From contig JADJRH010000011.1 of NCBI GenBank assembly GCA_016712345.1, positions 1,860,001 through 1,924,000 on the forward strand: a stretch of DNA of 64,000 nucleotides. Reading direction: 5' to 3'. Both the position numbers and the translations under genes were made by a program. Each line of letters begins with the position of its first letter. Within the stretch, counting starts at the first letter, position 1. This document shows, piece after piece, positions 26,654 through 35,673 of this stretch. A model generated the notes under the pieces. The model made no database searches. It saw only the letters and a program-made list of their open reading frames with translations, and had not been told where the DNA came from. Source of the DNA: Polyangiaceae bacterium (lineage in GTDB: Bacteria > Myxococcota_A > Polyangia > Polyangiales > Polyangiaceae).

Positions 26654-29600
26654 TCAACAGAGCGGTGAGATCGCGGCTACCCACGTCGCGGCGCGCGGCG
26701 CAAAATCGGCATCGGTTTCGTGTTCGGCGATTACTCGGGCGACAAGTTGAGCAGCCTCTTTCGCCTGTCGGCGGTCTTCGTCTGAGAGGTGGCGATCCTC
26801 GGCTTCGCCGTGAATTTGGGCGAGCGTTTTGATAAATGACTCGACGATTTCAGACAGGTAGACGCGACCGGTTGTTTGACCGATTGTCAGAGATTTGAGT
26901 CCGGCGCTGAGCGCATCTGTCAGATTGCCCGAACGAACGTGGGCCTCTGAAAGATTTCGATACATGTCCGCGAGGTCCGACCCCGCGCGCGACTGCTCCC
27001 CAATCTTGACAGCCAGCCGCGCGTGTTCGAGCGCCGAGCGGATATCGGGGAGGCGCAGTTCAACATCGGCGAGGTTACTGTACGCAACGGCGATTTGATG
27101 CAGGTCGCCGGCGCGCTCTTTGGCTCGAAGCGAACGAAACAGCATGTCGCGTGTGCCGCGAAGGTCACCCTGCTGAACGCGAGAAACGGCGATCCCGTTG
27201 AGGGCCACACCCGCGAGATGGGGAGCTTCCACTTCAGAAATCGTTCGAAATGCTTGACGGTATACCCGTTCGGCGCTGACATAACGCTTTTCGGCATATC
27301 GAGAGGCGGCGACGCCGAAGAGGAGTTGAGCGATGTCTTCCCGCCAGCGTTCCCCACGGCGCTTGAGCATTCTGCATACCCTTAGACCACGGCGAGCCAC
27401 TTCACGGCTTGCTTCGGGCCGCCTTGAACGCCGCTGCAAGAATGCGAGCAGTGCGCACATGGCTGGAATTTCGTCCACGGCGCCTCCTTTTTCGGCAAGT
27501 GCGATAGCTTTCTCCGTGAGGTGAATGGCGGGAGGTAAGGTGCCGCGAATTTTCAACAGCAGGGCGCAGCGATAGTCAATTCGAGCTTCCCATCGCAGAG
27601 CTTCGGCGGGTTGGTACACCGAACCTGCGCGGCGTTCATCCCGCAAAATCGCGCTGCGCGCTTCTTCGTAGATGGGAATTGCTTCGTCGAGCCGGCCCGC
27701 GCGCCTCAGCACATCGCCGAGTTCTATGCGAATGCGAACGCGTTCACGCCAGGAGAGAACGCGTCTGTCGGCGGCATCTGAATTTCTGTCTTCACCCATG
27801 GATGCGATGTGGAGGTCACGCGCTCGCATCAGGTGGCGCAGTGCCTCTTCGTGGCTGCCGAGCCCGGTGGCGTGGGTGGCCGCGCGAGCGTAGGCAACGG
27901 CGGCGCGCCCAACATCCCCACCGCGATCGTAGTGGAAAGCAAGTTGAGCCGCAGCCGCTCCCCCCTGCAAACGGGCCGACAGCCATTCTGCGGCGGTGAG
28001 ATGAAGTTGACGGCGAACTTTTAGACTGAGTTTTTCGTACGCGACTTCTTGCAGAGCGGACTCGGCAAACACGTATTGTTTCTCACCTGGAATGCTCGAA
28101 TTTTCGCGCTCCAAAATGAGCCTGCGTGCCCTTAGTTGAGAAAGGAGTTGAGTGACGGGGCCCGCCAAACCCACAGGCGCCTGTGCGTTGCGCAGCCGAT
28201 TGAGCGCACCCTCCCAAAAAATCTTACCAATCACAGCCGCGTGGGCGAGCAGATCGTGGGCATCGGGGTCAAGTCGATCGAGCCGTGCCTGCATGACGCC
28301 TTGAATGGTAGGTGGCAATGTCAACTCACCAAGGCGCTCTTCTACCAAAAGCCATGCGCCCGACTCCGACGGGCAGATGACGCCTGCGTCCACGAGAAGG
28401 TGAAGCGTTTCGTTTAGAATCAGCGGATTGTTGTCCGCACGGTCTACGAGGTGTTGGACAAATTCGTTGGGTAGATCGGGCACGCGTCGAAGACGTTCTC
28501 GAACCATCTCCTCAATGTGGCGTCGGGAGAGGGGGCCGAGGTTATGGCGCTCGAAAATCTCAGAACCTTCACCCCATCGCGAACGCCTTTCAAAAAGCTC
28601 CGGCCGCGCGGTGGCGACCACCAGCAAGCCGCCGGAAGAATGCCTTTCTACAAGGTAGGCAAGCAGATCGAGGCTCGCGTCGTCGGCCCAGTGGATATCG
28701 TCTAACAGGAGAACGAGCGGACCGTCCTTCCGGACAAGATCGGAAAGCTGCGCAATGGCCGCGGAAAGGCGGTGCTTTGCGTGCACGCTGTTCTCTTGTA
28801 AAAGCATGGATCTACCCATGCGGGTTTGGTTTGTTTCAGACGCCACGAGGTTGGCAACCTGCTCAAGCGCGTCGTCCAACAGATCGCGATCTACCCACTT
28901 CAAGTCTTGACCATGCTCATGAGCCGACTTCACTCGCATGAGGCGTGCGAACGCGCGGAACTTGCTCAAAACCTGGTCTTTGTCATCGTCGTCATGCAAC
29001 GCAAACCGGCGCCGAAGGACGGAAACCGCAAACCCGTAACTGGTTTCTTGGCCAAGTGAAGACGCCTGCGCGTGTACAAGGACCGTGCCGGGGTATTGTT
29101 CGGAAAGGCGGGCTGACAGCTCGGCAATCAGGCGGGAACGGCCGGCTCCAGGTGTGGCGGTAATGGTAACGAGCCGCGATCGCTTTTCGGCCTGAACGGT
29201 TTCGTACGCCTCAAGAATGGTAGAAAGCTCTTTGGATCGCCCAACGAGTTGAGTGGGTATGCCGTGGAAATCCGACGGGGAGACGTCCGTTCGAAACGGC
29301 GCGATTCCGATGACGCGATACGCCTCTTGTGAACCCGACGTGGGGGAGATCGGCTCCACCAAAAAAGCTCCGGCGATGCGCCGGTAGATCGCTCGACCGA
29401 TGACTACGGTACCCGGCGGCGCGGCATGCTGCAAGTCATTGGCCGATTGAACCGCATCGCCGATCAACATGGGGCCGCGACCGCTCGCCCCGGTGGATGC
29501 GAAAATTCGACCACCTGCGATGCCGATCTTGACGGTGAGAACCTGCCCTCGAACGGCACGCGGCAAAGGCACTTGGCGGATCATTTCTTGAATGCGAAGA

Positions 29601-30892
29601 GCTGTTAATACAGCCCTTTCCGAGTCGTTGTCCGATGCGCGCGGATAGCCGAATACGCCGACCATTCGATCGGCGCCCAAGTGTTGCGCCGTCCCTTCCA
29701 TGGCAGTGATTTCGTCCTGTACAGCCTGCAACGTCCGGTCAATCAGTTCTTGCAGATCTTCAGGATCAAGGCGGGGAGAAAGTCTACCCACATCGGAAAG
29801 GTCAATGGACATGACTGTACAGACGCGGCGCTCACCTGTCGGCGCGGCGGAATGATCGCGCCCGAGTGACATGGTAAGATTTTCAGGGGGAGTTGGTTGG
29901 GGAGGGATCGATCGCGGGGCGTGGGAAGTGCGGGCCGAATCGATTGCAGCCCACATCTCCGTCATGTTGGTGAACCGCTCCTCCGGTCGAACAGAAAGCG
30001 CCTTCGCGAGCACGTGGTCGATCTCGGTTTCGGGCGGTGCGCCGCGACCCCGAAGAGTTGGGCGGAGCCGAGTATCGATGGATGAAGCGAAGAGTTGAAC
30101 AAACGTCTCGCCGGCGAGCGCATACCGACCGGTGGCCACTTCAATGACGATAAGCGCCATTGCGTACACATCGGTCCACGGGCCTGTGGGGCCATATTCC
30201 GGCATGAGTTGTTCGGGCGCCGCGTAGCGAGCGGTGAAGCGGCGTTCGCCTCCCGTTTGAACGGTGACGGTGGCGTTGTCCATGACCTTGGCAATTCCAA
30301 AGTCAACGAGTTTGACCGCGGGACCGCGACGAGACGTGGTGAGAAACAGATTGCCGGGCTTTACGTCGCGGTGAGAAACGCTTTCGTCGTGCGCGACGCC
30401 GAGCGCCGCCGCCGCCGGTGCCAATAGGTCGAGCGCCTCGTTCAAGTTTCGGTGAGGCAGTTCACCTGCTTTGCGCCGGTTGAGATCGCGTTCGAGTGTT
30501 TCGCCTTCCAGCCACTCCATCACGATGTATGGCGTCCACGTGCCGCGTGGTGACACCGCGGAGCCCACAGAAAGCGCTTGCACGATAGATGCGGATCGCC
30601 TTGACAGTTGATGGAGGAGGCGCGCTTCCGTGCGAATTGCGGCGAGCAACTTGGAATGTTCGGCGCGATCCAAACCGGCCGCCACTTTGAGGCACTTCAC
30701 GGCGATGGGCATGTCAAGCCCCAAGTGCGTGCCTCGGTAAACAACGCCGAACGCACCTTCCCCCGCAACGCTCTCCACGGAAACCTGGTCGTCGATGGTC
30801 GCCCCCACCCAGCCAAACGGATCGGGCGCCTTCATGCCGCGCAGGTTATCGGACGAACTCGTTGCATGCCAAGGTGCGACCTTCAAGGCCAT
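26654..30892 (-). CDS. Ser/Thr kinase - cyclase-like - AAA ATPase - TPR signalling protein
   Basis: About 1412 residues from ATG 30892; a start at 30835 (1393 residues) is also possible. The kinase domain (about 38-310) is complete: GEGAFG, Lys in IAVK, HRDVKPGN and DFG. Next is a class III nucleotide-cyclase-like domain (about 350-510), in which two metal-binding Asp can be placed (IDLSD, GADRMVGVFG). An AAA/STAND-type ATPase follows (about 530-950) with Walker B (LLLDDIHWADD), but its P-loop reads TPGAGRSRL, with Arg where Lys is usual. TPR-like helices run from about 980 to 1380. It is transcribed divergently from an FHA-sigma54 activator with under 100 bp between, which suggests the activator is its target. 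Confidence 0.9.
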   Translation of the reverse strand: MALKVAPWHATSSSDNLRGMKAPDPFGWVGATIDDQVSVESVAGEGAFGVVYRGTHLGLDMPIAVKCLKVAAGLDRAEHSKLLAAIRTEARLLHQLSRRSASIVQALSVGSAVSPRGTWTPYIVMEWLEGETLERDLNRRKAGELPHRNLNEALDLLAPAAAALGVAHDESVSHRDVKPGNLFLTTSRRGPAVKLVDFGIAKVMDNATVTVQTGGERRFTARYAAPEQLMPEYGPTGPWTDVYAMALIVIEVATGRYALAGETFVQLFASSIDTRLRPTLRGRGAPPETEIDHVLAKALSVRPEERFTNMTEMWAAIDSARTSHAPRSIPPQPTPPENLTMSLGRDHSAAPTGERRVCTVMSIDLSDVGRLSPRLDPEDLQELIDRTLQAVQDEITAMEGTAQHLGADRMVGVFGYPRASDNDSERAVLTALRIQEMIRQVPLPRAVRGQVLTVKIGIAGGRIFASTGASGRGPMLIGDAVQSANDLQHAAPPGTVVIGRAIYRRIAGAFLVEPISPTSGSQEAYRVIGIAPFRTDVSPSDFHGIPTQLVGRSKELSTILEAYETVQAEKRSRLVTITATPGAGRSRLIAELSARLSEQYPGTVLVHAQASSLGQETSYGFAVSVLRRRFALHDDDDKDQVLSKFRAFARLMRVKSAHEHGQDLKWVDRDLLDDALEQVANLVASETNQTRMGRSMLLQENSVHAKHRLSAAIAQLSDLVRKDGPLVLLLDDIHWADDASLDLLAYLVERHSSGGLLVVATARPELFERRSRWGEGSEIFERHNLGPLSRRHIEEMVRERLRRVPDLPNEFVQHLVDRADNNPLILNETLHLLVDAGVICPSESGAWLLVEERLGELTLPPTIQGVMQARLDRLDPDAHDLLAHAAVIGKIFWEGALNRLRNAQAPVGLAGPVTQLLSQLRARRLILERENSSIPGEKQYVFAESALQEVAYEKLSLKVRRQLHLTAAEWLSARLQGGAAAAQLAFHYDRGGDVGRAAVAYARAATHATGLGSHEEALRHLMRARDLHIASMGEDRNSDAADRRVLSWRERVRIRIELGDVLRRAGRLDEAIPIYEEARSAILRDERRAGSVYQPAEALRWEARIDYRCALLLKIRGTLPPAIHLTEKAIALAEKGGAVDEIPAMCALLAFLQRRSRRPEASREVARRGLRVCRMLKRRGERWREDIAQLLFGVAASRYAEKRYVSAERVYRQAFRTISEVEAPHLAGVALNGIAVSRVQQGDLRGTRDMLFRSLRAKERAGDLHQIAVAYSNLADVELRLPDIRSALEHARLAVKIGEQSRAGSDLADMYRNLSEAHVRSGNLTDALSAGLKSLTIGQTTGRVYLSEIVESFIKTLAQIHGEAEDRHLSDEDRRQAKEAAQLVARVIAEHETDADFAPRAATWVAAISPLC

Positions 30893-30930
30893 AGCAACGC
30901 GGGCATTCTCATCGTAAGGAGAGCCGACAG

Positions 30931-32802
30931 ATGGGCAACGACGCCGACATCTATTCGCAGACCACGCCGCTCTCCACGTCGAGCAACGAAACGGTCCTTC
31001 GCCAAACGAACATTCGCAGAAGGCCTTTTTTGTTGGTGTACCAAAAAGACAGAGTGGACACGGTACACATTCCGCCCGCGGGCGGCATCGTTGTGGGCCG
31101 CGAGCCTCCTTCCGATTTGGTGATCGCCGACTCGTCCCTTTCAAGAACACACGCGCGGTTTCGTTTGGAAGATGGGCAGATCTTCGTTGAGGATCTCGGT
31201 TCCACAAATGGCACCCGCCTGGGTGGCAGGCGCGTTGAGCAAGAAGTCATCAAGCCGGGTCAAGTGGTGACGTTGGGGGCTGTGACGATCGGTGTACACA
31301 TCCTGCCTGCGCCGCAGGTCGCTTTCGCGGACCTCGGCGACCACGATTCGCTGCGCGAGCGCTTGCAAACGGAAATGGAGCGCAGTCGCTTTTTTGGCAG
31401 ACCGCTCAGCCTTCTCACCATTCGCTCCCGGGAAGGCTTGTCGGGGCACGTATTGCGCTGGAGCCCCCGCGTGCGCGAAGTGCTTCGTCCGGTGGACACC
31501 GCTGCGCTTTACAGCGCCGACACGCTTCAGGTGTTGCTGCCGGAAATGGGTAGTGAACAAGCTGTATCCTTAGTTGAAAAAATGGTGGCCCGCATCGACG
31601 GCGAGCCGCTGTTGGGTGCTGGAATCGCGTGTTTTCCGGGGGTGCAGTCTCCCGATGAGTTGATTGAAGAAAGTCGAAAGGCCGCCCTGCTTGCCGATGA
31701 TGCCACCCCGGTTCGCGTGGCCTTTTTGGAAAGCTCGCGCGAGCTTCCTCCTTCGGATCTCGAGGCGGACGGACAGGTGGTTGCAAAAAGTCCTCAGCTG
31801 CGCGCCGTTCTTGAATTGTGCCGTCGAGCCTCGCGGGCGGTGGTGCCGGTGCTTTTACAAGGTGAAACCGGAACGGGAAAAGAAGTTCTCGCGCGGTTTA
31901 TCCACGAGTCGGGTCCGAGAGCCAGTCAACCAATGATCTGCGTCAACTGCGGCGCGCTCCCGGTTCAACTGATTGAAAGCGCTCTCTTTGGGCATGAGCG
32001 GGGCGCTTTTACAGGTGCCGTTCAGCAACAAAAAGGCGTTTTTGAAGCGGCCGACGGCGGAACTGTGTTTTTGGACGAGGTGGGTGAGTTGCCTCCGAGC
32101 GCGCAGGCGGCGCTCCTGCGCGTGCTTGAATCAAAGCGCATTTCGCGTGTGGGTTCGACGAAAGAAATCGAGGTAGACGCCCGCATTATTGCGGCCACCC
32201 ATCGCGACTTGGAATCGATGGTTGCAGCGGGAACCTTCCGTCAAGATTTATACTACCGTCTGTGTGTCATGAACTTAGAAATCCCGCCGCTTCGCGAACG
32301 AAAAGAGGACATTCCACTTCTCGCTTCCCGTTTTGTACAAGCCGCCGCGCGTGCAAATGGGAGTCGCGTCAGGGCGCTGCGACCTGAAGTTGTTGCGGCG
32401 CTTGAGAATCACAGTTGGCCGGGCAATGTGCGTGAACTCCGCAACGCGTTGGAGCGCGCGGTGGTGATCGCCGAGGGCGAAACCATCACCTTGAATGACC
32501 TTTCTGAACGGCTCCGAGGTGGCACCTCCACTTTGCGCTTGACCACCGTGCCTCCTCCGGCGCCTGTTCCAGAAACCAAACCACCTTCCGCGCCCGCCTT
32601 TCCAGTAGAAAATTGGACGGGCGGGCTTCGTGAGCAGCTCGACAAATTTGAGCAGATGCTGCTGCTCAATGCGCTTCGATCTGCCAACGGGTCGCAGGCG
32701 GAAGCGGCAAAAATTTTAGACATTCCATTGCGAACATTGCAGCACAGGCTCAAGGCGCACGGCATCCGAAAAGCAGGGTACGCTCCCAAACCTGACGGGT
32801 AG
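30931..32802 (+). CDS. FHA-domain sigma54-dependent transcriptional activator
   Basis: 623 residues; AAGGAG lies about 10 bases before the ATG. An FHA domain (about 45-125, GRE, SRTHARF, STNGT) should bind phosphothreonine. A region at about 130-270 looks like a degenerate GGDEF/cyclase fold without catalytic residues. The AAA+ domain (about 285-525) has GETGTGKE, GAFTGA for sigma54 contact, and VFLDEVGELP. A Fis-type HTH ends the protein (about 580-610). It is divergent from the large kinase and upstream of another kinase, so control by Ser/Thr phosphorylation rather than by a receiver domain is likely. Probable targets are -24/-12 promoters such as those at 7208 and 25126. Confidence 0.92.
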   Translation: MGNDADIYSQTTPLSTSSNETVLRQTNIRRRPFLLVYQKDRVDTVHIPPAGGIVVGREPPSDLVIADSSLSRTHARFRLEDGQIFVEDLGSTNGTRLGGRRVEQEVIKPGQVVTLGAVTIGVHILPAPQVAFADLGDHDSLRERLQTEMERSRFFGRPLSLLTIRSREGLSGHVLRWSPRVREVLRPVDTAALYSADTLQVLLPEMGSEQAVSLVEKMVARIDGEPLLGAGIACFPGVQSPDELIEESRKAALLADDATPVRVAFLESSRELPPSDLEADGQVVAKSPQLRAVLELCRRASRAVVPVLLQGETGTGKEVLARFIHESGPRASQPMICVNCGALPVQLIESALFGHERGAFTGAVQQQKGVFEAADGGTVFLDEVGELPPSAQAALLRVLESKRISRVGSTKEIEVDARIIAATHRDLESMVAAGTFRQDLYYRLCVMNLEIPPLRERKEDIPLLASRFVQAAARANGSRVRALRPEVVAALENHSWPGNVRELRNALERAVVIAEGETITLNDLSERLRGGTSTLRLTTVPPPAPVPETKPPSAPAFPVENWTGGLREQLDKFEQMLLLNALRSANGSQAEAAKILDIPLRTLQHRLKAHGIRKAGYAPKPDG

Positions 32803-32934
32803 GTCGCTCCTTGGCGTCGAATGCCGTCTCGCGCATCAAACTTCGAATGATGTTGCGTTCTGCCCTGGCAGGCGGTAGAGAAACCCTAAGCGCTCCCAAT
32901 TGTGGCCGCGTTTGAGGGGTCGCGACCCTTGCTT

Positions 32935-34560
32935 ATGGATTCCACCGGTACCCGCCCCAGTCTTGCGCCCTTGGTGCTCACCGTTGGGGCGGTGTTTGCC
33001 GGGCGGTACCGCGTGGTGCGAACAATTGCTTCGGGGGGGATGGGCGTCGTCTACGAAGCCATTCACACCGAAACAGGGCGTCGGCGCGCACTGAAGATCA
33101 TGCACGCGCACCTGTTCGAAAGCGACGAGATGCGCCAGCGCTTCAAGACAGAAGCGCAAATTGCCGGCCAAGTGGAGAGCGAATACATTGTCGATGTATC
33201 GGACGCCGGTGTTGATGAAGCCAGTCAGGCTCCATTTATCGCCATGGAGCTTTTGCAGGGTGAAGACCTGGGTCAGCGACTCAAACGGGTTAGGCGACTC
33301 ACTCAGGCGGAGGCTCTACCTTACCTTCAGCAGGTGAGCCTGGCCCTCGACAAAACGCATGCACACGGCATTGTTCACCGGGATCTGAAACCTGACAACG
33401 TGTTTCTGACCACGCGTGAAGATGGTACAACCCGTATCAAGATTCTTGACTTCGGGGTGGCAAAACTTGTTGCTGAAAGTGCAACATCTGCCGGTACAAC
33501 CCGCAGTTTGGGAACGCCGCTCTACATGGCACCTGAACAATTTCGCGTAGGGTCGAGACTGCTTCCAGCAGCGGATATCTATGCTCTCGGGATGATGACT
33601 TATACTCTCCTTGTGGGGCAGGCTTATTGGTCGACAGAAGCAAAAAGCGCCGGCGACGTGATCGCATTTGCAATGGCCGTGGTGCAAGGCCCACAAGAAT
33701 CGGCGGTGCACCGGGCAGCTCAGAGCGGCGTAACCTTACCTCCCCGGTTTGATCAGTGGTTTATCAAAGCCACGGCGCACGCACCTGAAGATCGGTTCGC
33801 TTCGGCGTCGGAGGCGATTCGGGCGCTCGGGGTGGTGCTTGCTCCAGCCCCGGTGATTCAGACGCGTCCACCCTCGCAAGCGGCGCCGGTTGTGCCCCGC
33901 GTGGGTGCTGTAACAGTTCCAATATCGCGGTCGCTCCCCGGACTTGCTCCGTCCGTACAGCCCCCGGCGGCGATCGCGCCTCAACCCGCGGTGGGGATCG
34001 CGCCTCAACCCCAGGCGGCAGCGCCTCAACCCGCGGTGGCGGCAGCGCCTCAACCCGCCGTGGGGATCGCGCCTCAACCCGCGGTGGCGGCAGCGCCTCA
34101 ACCCCAGGCGGCGCTCGCGACGCTTCATTCGCCTGGGCCCCCGCAGGCTCCTTTGCCACCTACCCCGCGGTCAGCGCCCAAATCTTCCAGTCATACTCCC
34201 GCGATTTTTGTCGCGCTTTCAGCGGTTTTATTGCTGGGCGCGGGGGTCGCCTATCTGGTTTTTGGTCGCGCTGACAGCGCCGCGCCCGATCCGCTGGGTA
34301 GTTTGAACACCAACGGGACAGTTTTGCCCGCGGTGACGGAAGTTCCCACCGCGGCAACCTCCGCCTTCCCTTCCAGTTCAGGTTCTGAACCGTCATCACA
34401 CCCAATGGTTACCACCTCAACAGAACCTACGGAAACACCACCGGCTCCGCCCGCGCCGACGGGCAAATCTACCAGTCAGACTCCTAAGCCAAAACCTACC
34501 GGCCAAGCAGTTCAACCCACCGCCAAACCCACCGCGAAACCGCTTCTCGGACGGGATTAA
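32935..34560 (+). CDS. Ser/Thr protein kinase with Pro/Ala repeat linker and TM segment
   Basis: 541 residues from ATG 32935; an in-frame GTG at 32902 would add 11. The kinase domain (about 22-285) has GGMGVVYE, Lys in ALKIM, HRDLKPDN, DFGVAK and MAPEQ. A linker rich in APQPA repeats follows (about 340-395), then one membrane helix (about 420-440) and a Thr/Pro-rich C-terminal tail without a recognised sensor fold. The kinase would lie in the cytoplasm with the tail outside. It is followed after 14 bp by a TPR/PEGA-like secreted protein, so they are probably co-expressed. Confidence 0.9.
   Translation: MDSTGTRPSLAPLVLTVGAVFAGRYRVVRTIASGGMGVVYEAIHTETGRRRALKIMHAHLFESDEMRQRFKTEAQIAGQVESEYIVDVSDAGVDEASQAPFIAMELLQGEDLGQRLKRVRRLTQAEALPYLQQVSLALDKTHAHGIVHRDLKPDNVFLTTREDGTTRIKILDFGVAKLVAESATSAGTTRSLGTPLYMAPEQFRVGSRLLPAADIYALGMMTYTLLVGQAYWSTEAKSAGDVIAFAMAVVQGPQESAVHRAAQSGVTLPPRFDQWFIKATAHAPEDRFASASEAIRALGVVLAPAPVIQTRPPSQAAPVVPRVGAVTVPISRSLPGLAPSVQPPAAIAPQPAVGIAPQPQAAAPQPAVAAAPQPAVGIAPQPAVAAAPQPQAALATLHSPGPPQAPLPPTPRSAPKSSSHTPAIFVALSAVLLLGAGVAYLVFGRADSAAPDPLGSLNTNGTVLPAVTEVPTAATSAFPSSSGSEPSSHPMVTTSTEPTETPPAPPAPTGKSTSQTPKPKPTGQAVQPTAKPTAKPLLGRD
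33961..34110 (+). repeat. Degenerate tandem repeats coding for APQPA units
   Basis: Units built on GCGCCTCAACCCGCGGTG recur at least six times inside the kinase linker, alternating GIAPQPAV and AAAPQPAV. Such arrays can change copy number by slippage. Confidence 0.7.
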
Positions 34561-34574
34561 AGAAGCATCTGGAA

Positions 34575-35630
34575 ATGAACCGTTCACTTTTCCGGTCACT
34601 CATCTGTGTACTTCCCATGTTGTTGACCGCGTGGCCCGGGCCGGCGGCGGCCGAAGACATCGCCGCGGCCGAGGCGCTTTTTGACCGCGGCTTGGCCGAT
34701 ATGAAGGCCGGCAAGTACGAAACAGGGTGTACGGCCATCGCCGAAAGTCAGCGACTTGATCCTCGACCCGGAACCTTGTTTACCCTGGCCACGTGTGAAT
34801 CGGAGTGGGGTAAGATCGCCTCCGCTGTCACCCGTTTCGGTGACTATCTAACCCTTTACCAAACGCTTCCTGAAGCAAAAAAAGAAATTCAGGGTGCGCG
34901 ACCCAAAATCGCCGCGGAAACGCGTGCCAAGTTGCTTCCTTTGGTGCCGCAACTCACACTGAATCTTCCTCCAAACGCGCCGCAGGGTGTGGTGGTGACG
35001 CGCAACGGGGAGGTCGTGTCAAGCGCCACCCTCGGTATTGCCTTACCGGTAGATCCGGGTGAGTACACATTAACCGTCAAACTCACCAATGGGGAGGTTC
35101 GCGAACAGAAAGTGTCGCTGAAACAGGGTGAAAAAAAGTCGATTACCCTGGATGTTGGAAGTGCAACAGGCGCGGCAACCGCTGCGCCGTCTTCGGGATT
35201 GGCATCTCCGTCGACCGATGGAAGTGGAACAAGCGGGAGGCGAATTCTAACCTATACAGTTGGGGGTGTTGGGGCCGTCGGCCTTGTATTGGGAGGTGTG
35301 CTGGGAGGCATGGCCGCCGGCCAAAAGGGAACCATCGACGCGCATTGTGGTGCGGCCGCCGGGTTTGCCGATGAAACGGCGTGTGACCCAATTGGACTGG
35401 ATGCGGCAAACACCGCCAAGGGGCTCGGCACGGGCAGCACGGTGGCACTTTCGGTGGGGGCGGTGTTGGCCGCGGCGGCGGTCGTTTTATTTGTGACGGA
35501 ACCTCGTCCGGCAAAAGCCTCCAACCCAACCGGTAAAGCTACATCCACCAACCAGCCCGGGTTTCAGCTTGCGGCGGGAACTTGGGCGGGTCAAAACGGG
35601 GCGAGGTTTGGGCTGCGGGCGACATGGTAG
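34575..35630 (+). CDS. Exported TPR/PEGA-like protein with two TM segments
   Basis: 351 residues. A signal peptide (about 1-26, GPAAAED) is followed by a TPR-like helical region (about 28-110, with LFDRGLADMKAGKYETGC), then a PEGA-like beta domain (about 125-195, VTRNGEVV, PVDPGEYTL). Two hydrophobic segments (about 220-240 and 280-300) flank a Cys loop, and the tail is basic and polar. This layout is common in Myxococcota next to Ser/Thr kinases. It starts 14 bp after the kinase stop. The PEGA-type domain suggests a surface or wall role; the exact function is unknown. Confidence 0.75.
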   Translation: MNRSLFRSLICVLPMLLTAWPGPAAAEDIAAAEALFDRGLADMKAGKYETGCTAIAESQRLDPRPGTLFTLATCESEWGKIASAVTRFGDYLTLYQTLPEAKKEIQGARPKIAAETRAKLLPLVPQLTLNLPPNAPQGVVVTRNGEVVSSATLGIALPVDPGEYTLTVKLTNGEVREQKVSLKQGEKKSITLDVGSATGAATAAPSSGLASPSTDGSGTSGRRILTYTVGGVGAVGLVLGGVLGGMAAGQKGTIDAHCGAAAGFADETACDPIGLDAANTAKGLGTGSTVALSVGAVLAAAAVVLFVTEPRPAKASNPTGKATSTNQPGFQLAAGTWAGQNGARFGLRATW

Positions 35631-35673
35631 GGTCGGCTTGGCACGTGGTATTCTTTCTTCGAGGTTGACCAAC

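Noticed and set aside
30893..31207. Upstream extension of the large kinase frame
   Set aside because: It lies antisense to the FHA activator gene, is Arg/Cys-rich and has no domain.
33961..34110. CRISPR-like array in the kinase linker
   Set aside because: The units are contiguous, in frame, and code for APQPA repeats without spacers.
35639..35654. TGGCACGTGGTATTCT upstream of the SBBP lipoprotein, resembling a sigma54 site
   Set aside because: The -24 half is perfect but the essential GC of the -12 half is TC, and the predicted start would leave no room for the Shine-Dalgarno.
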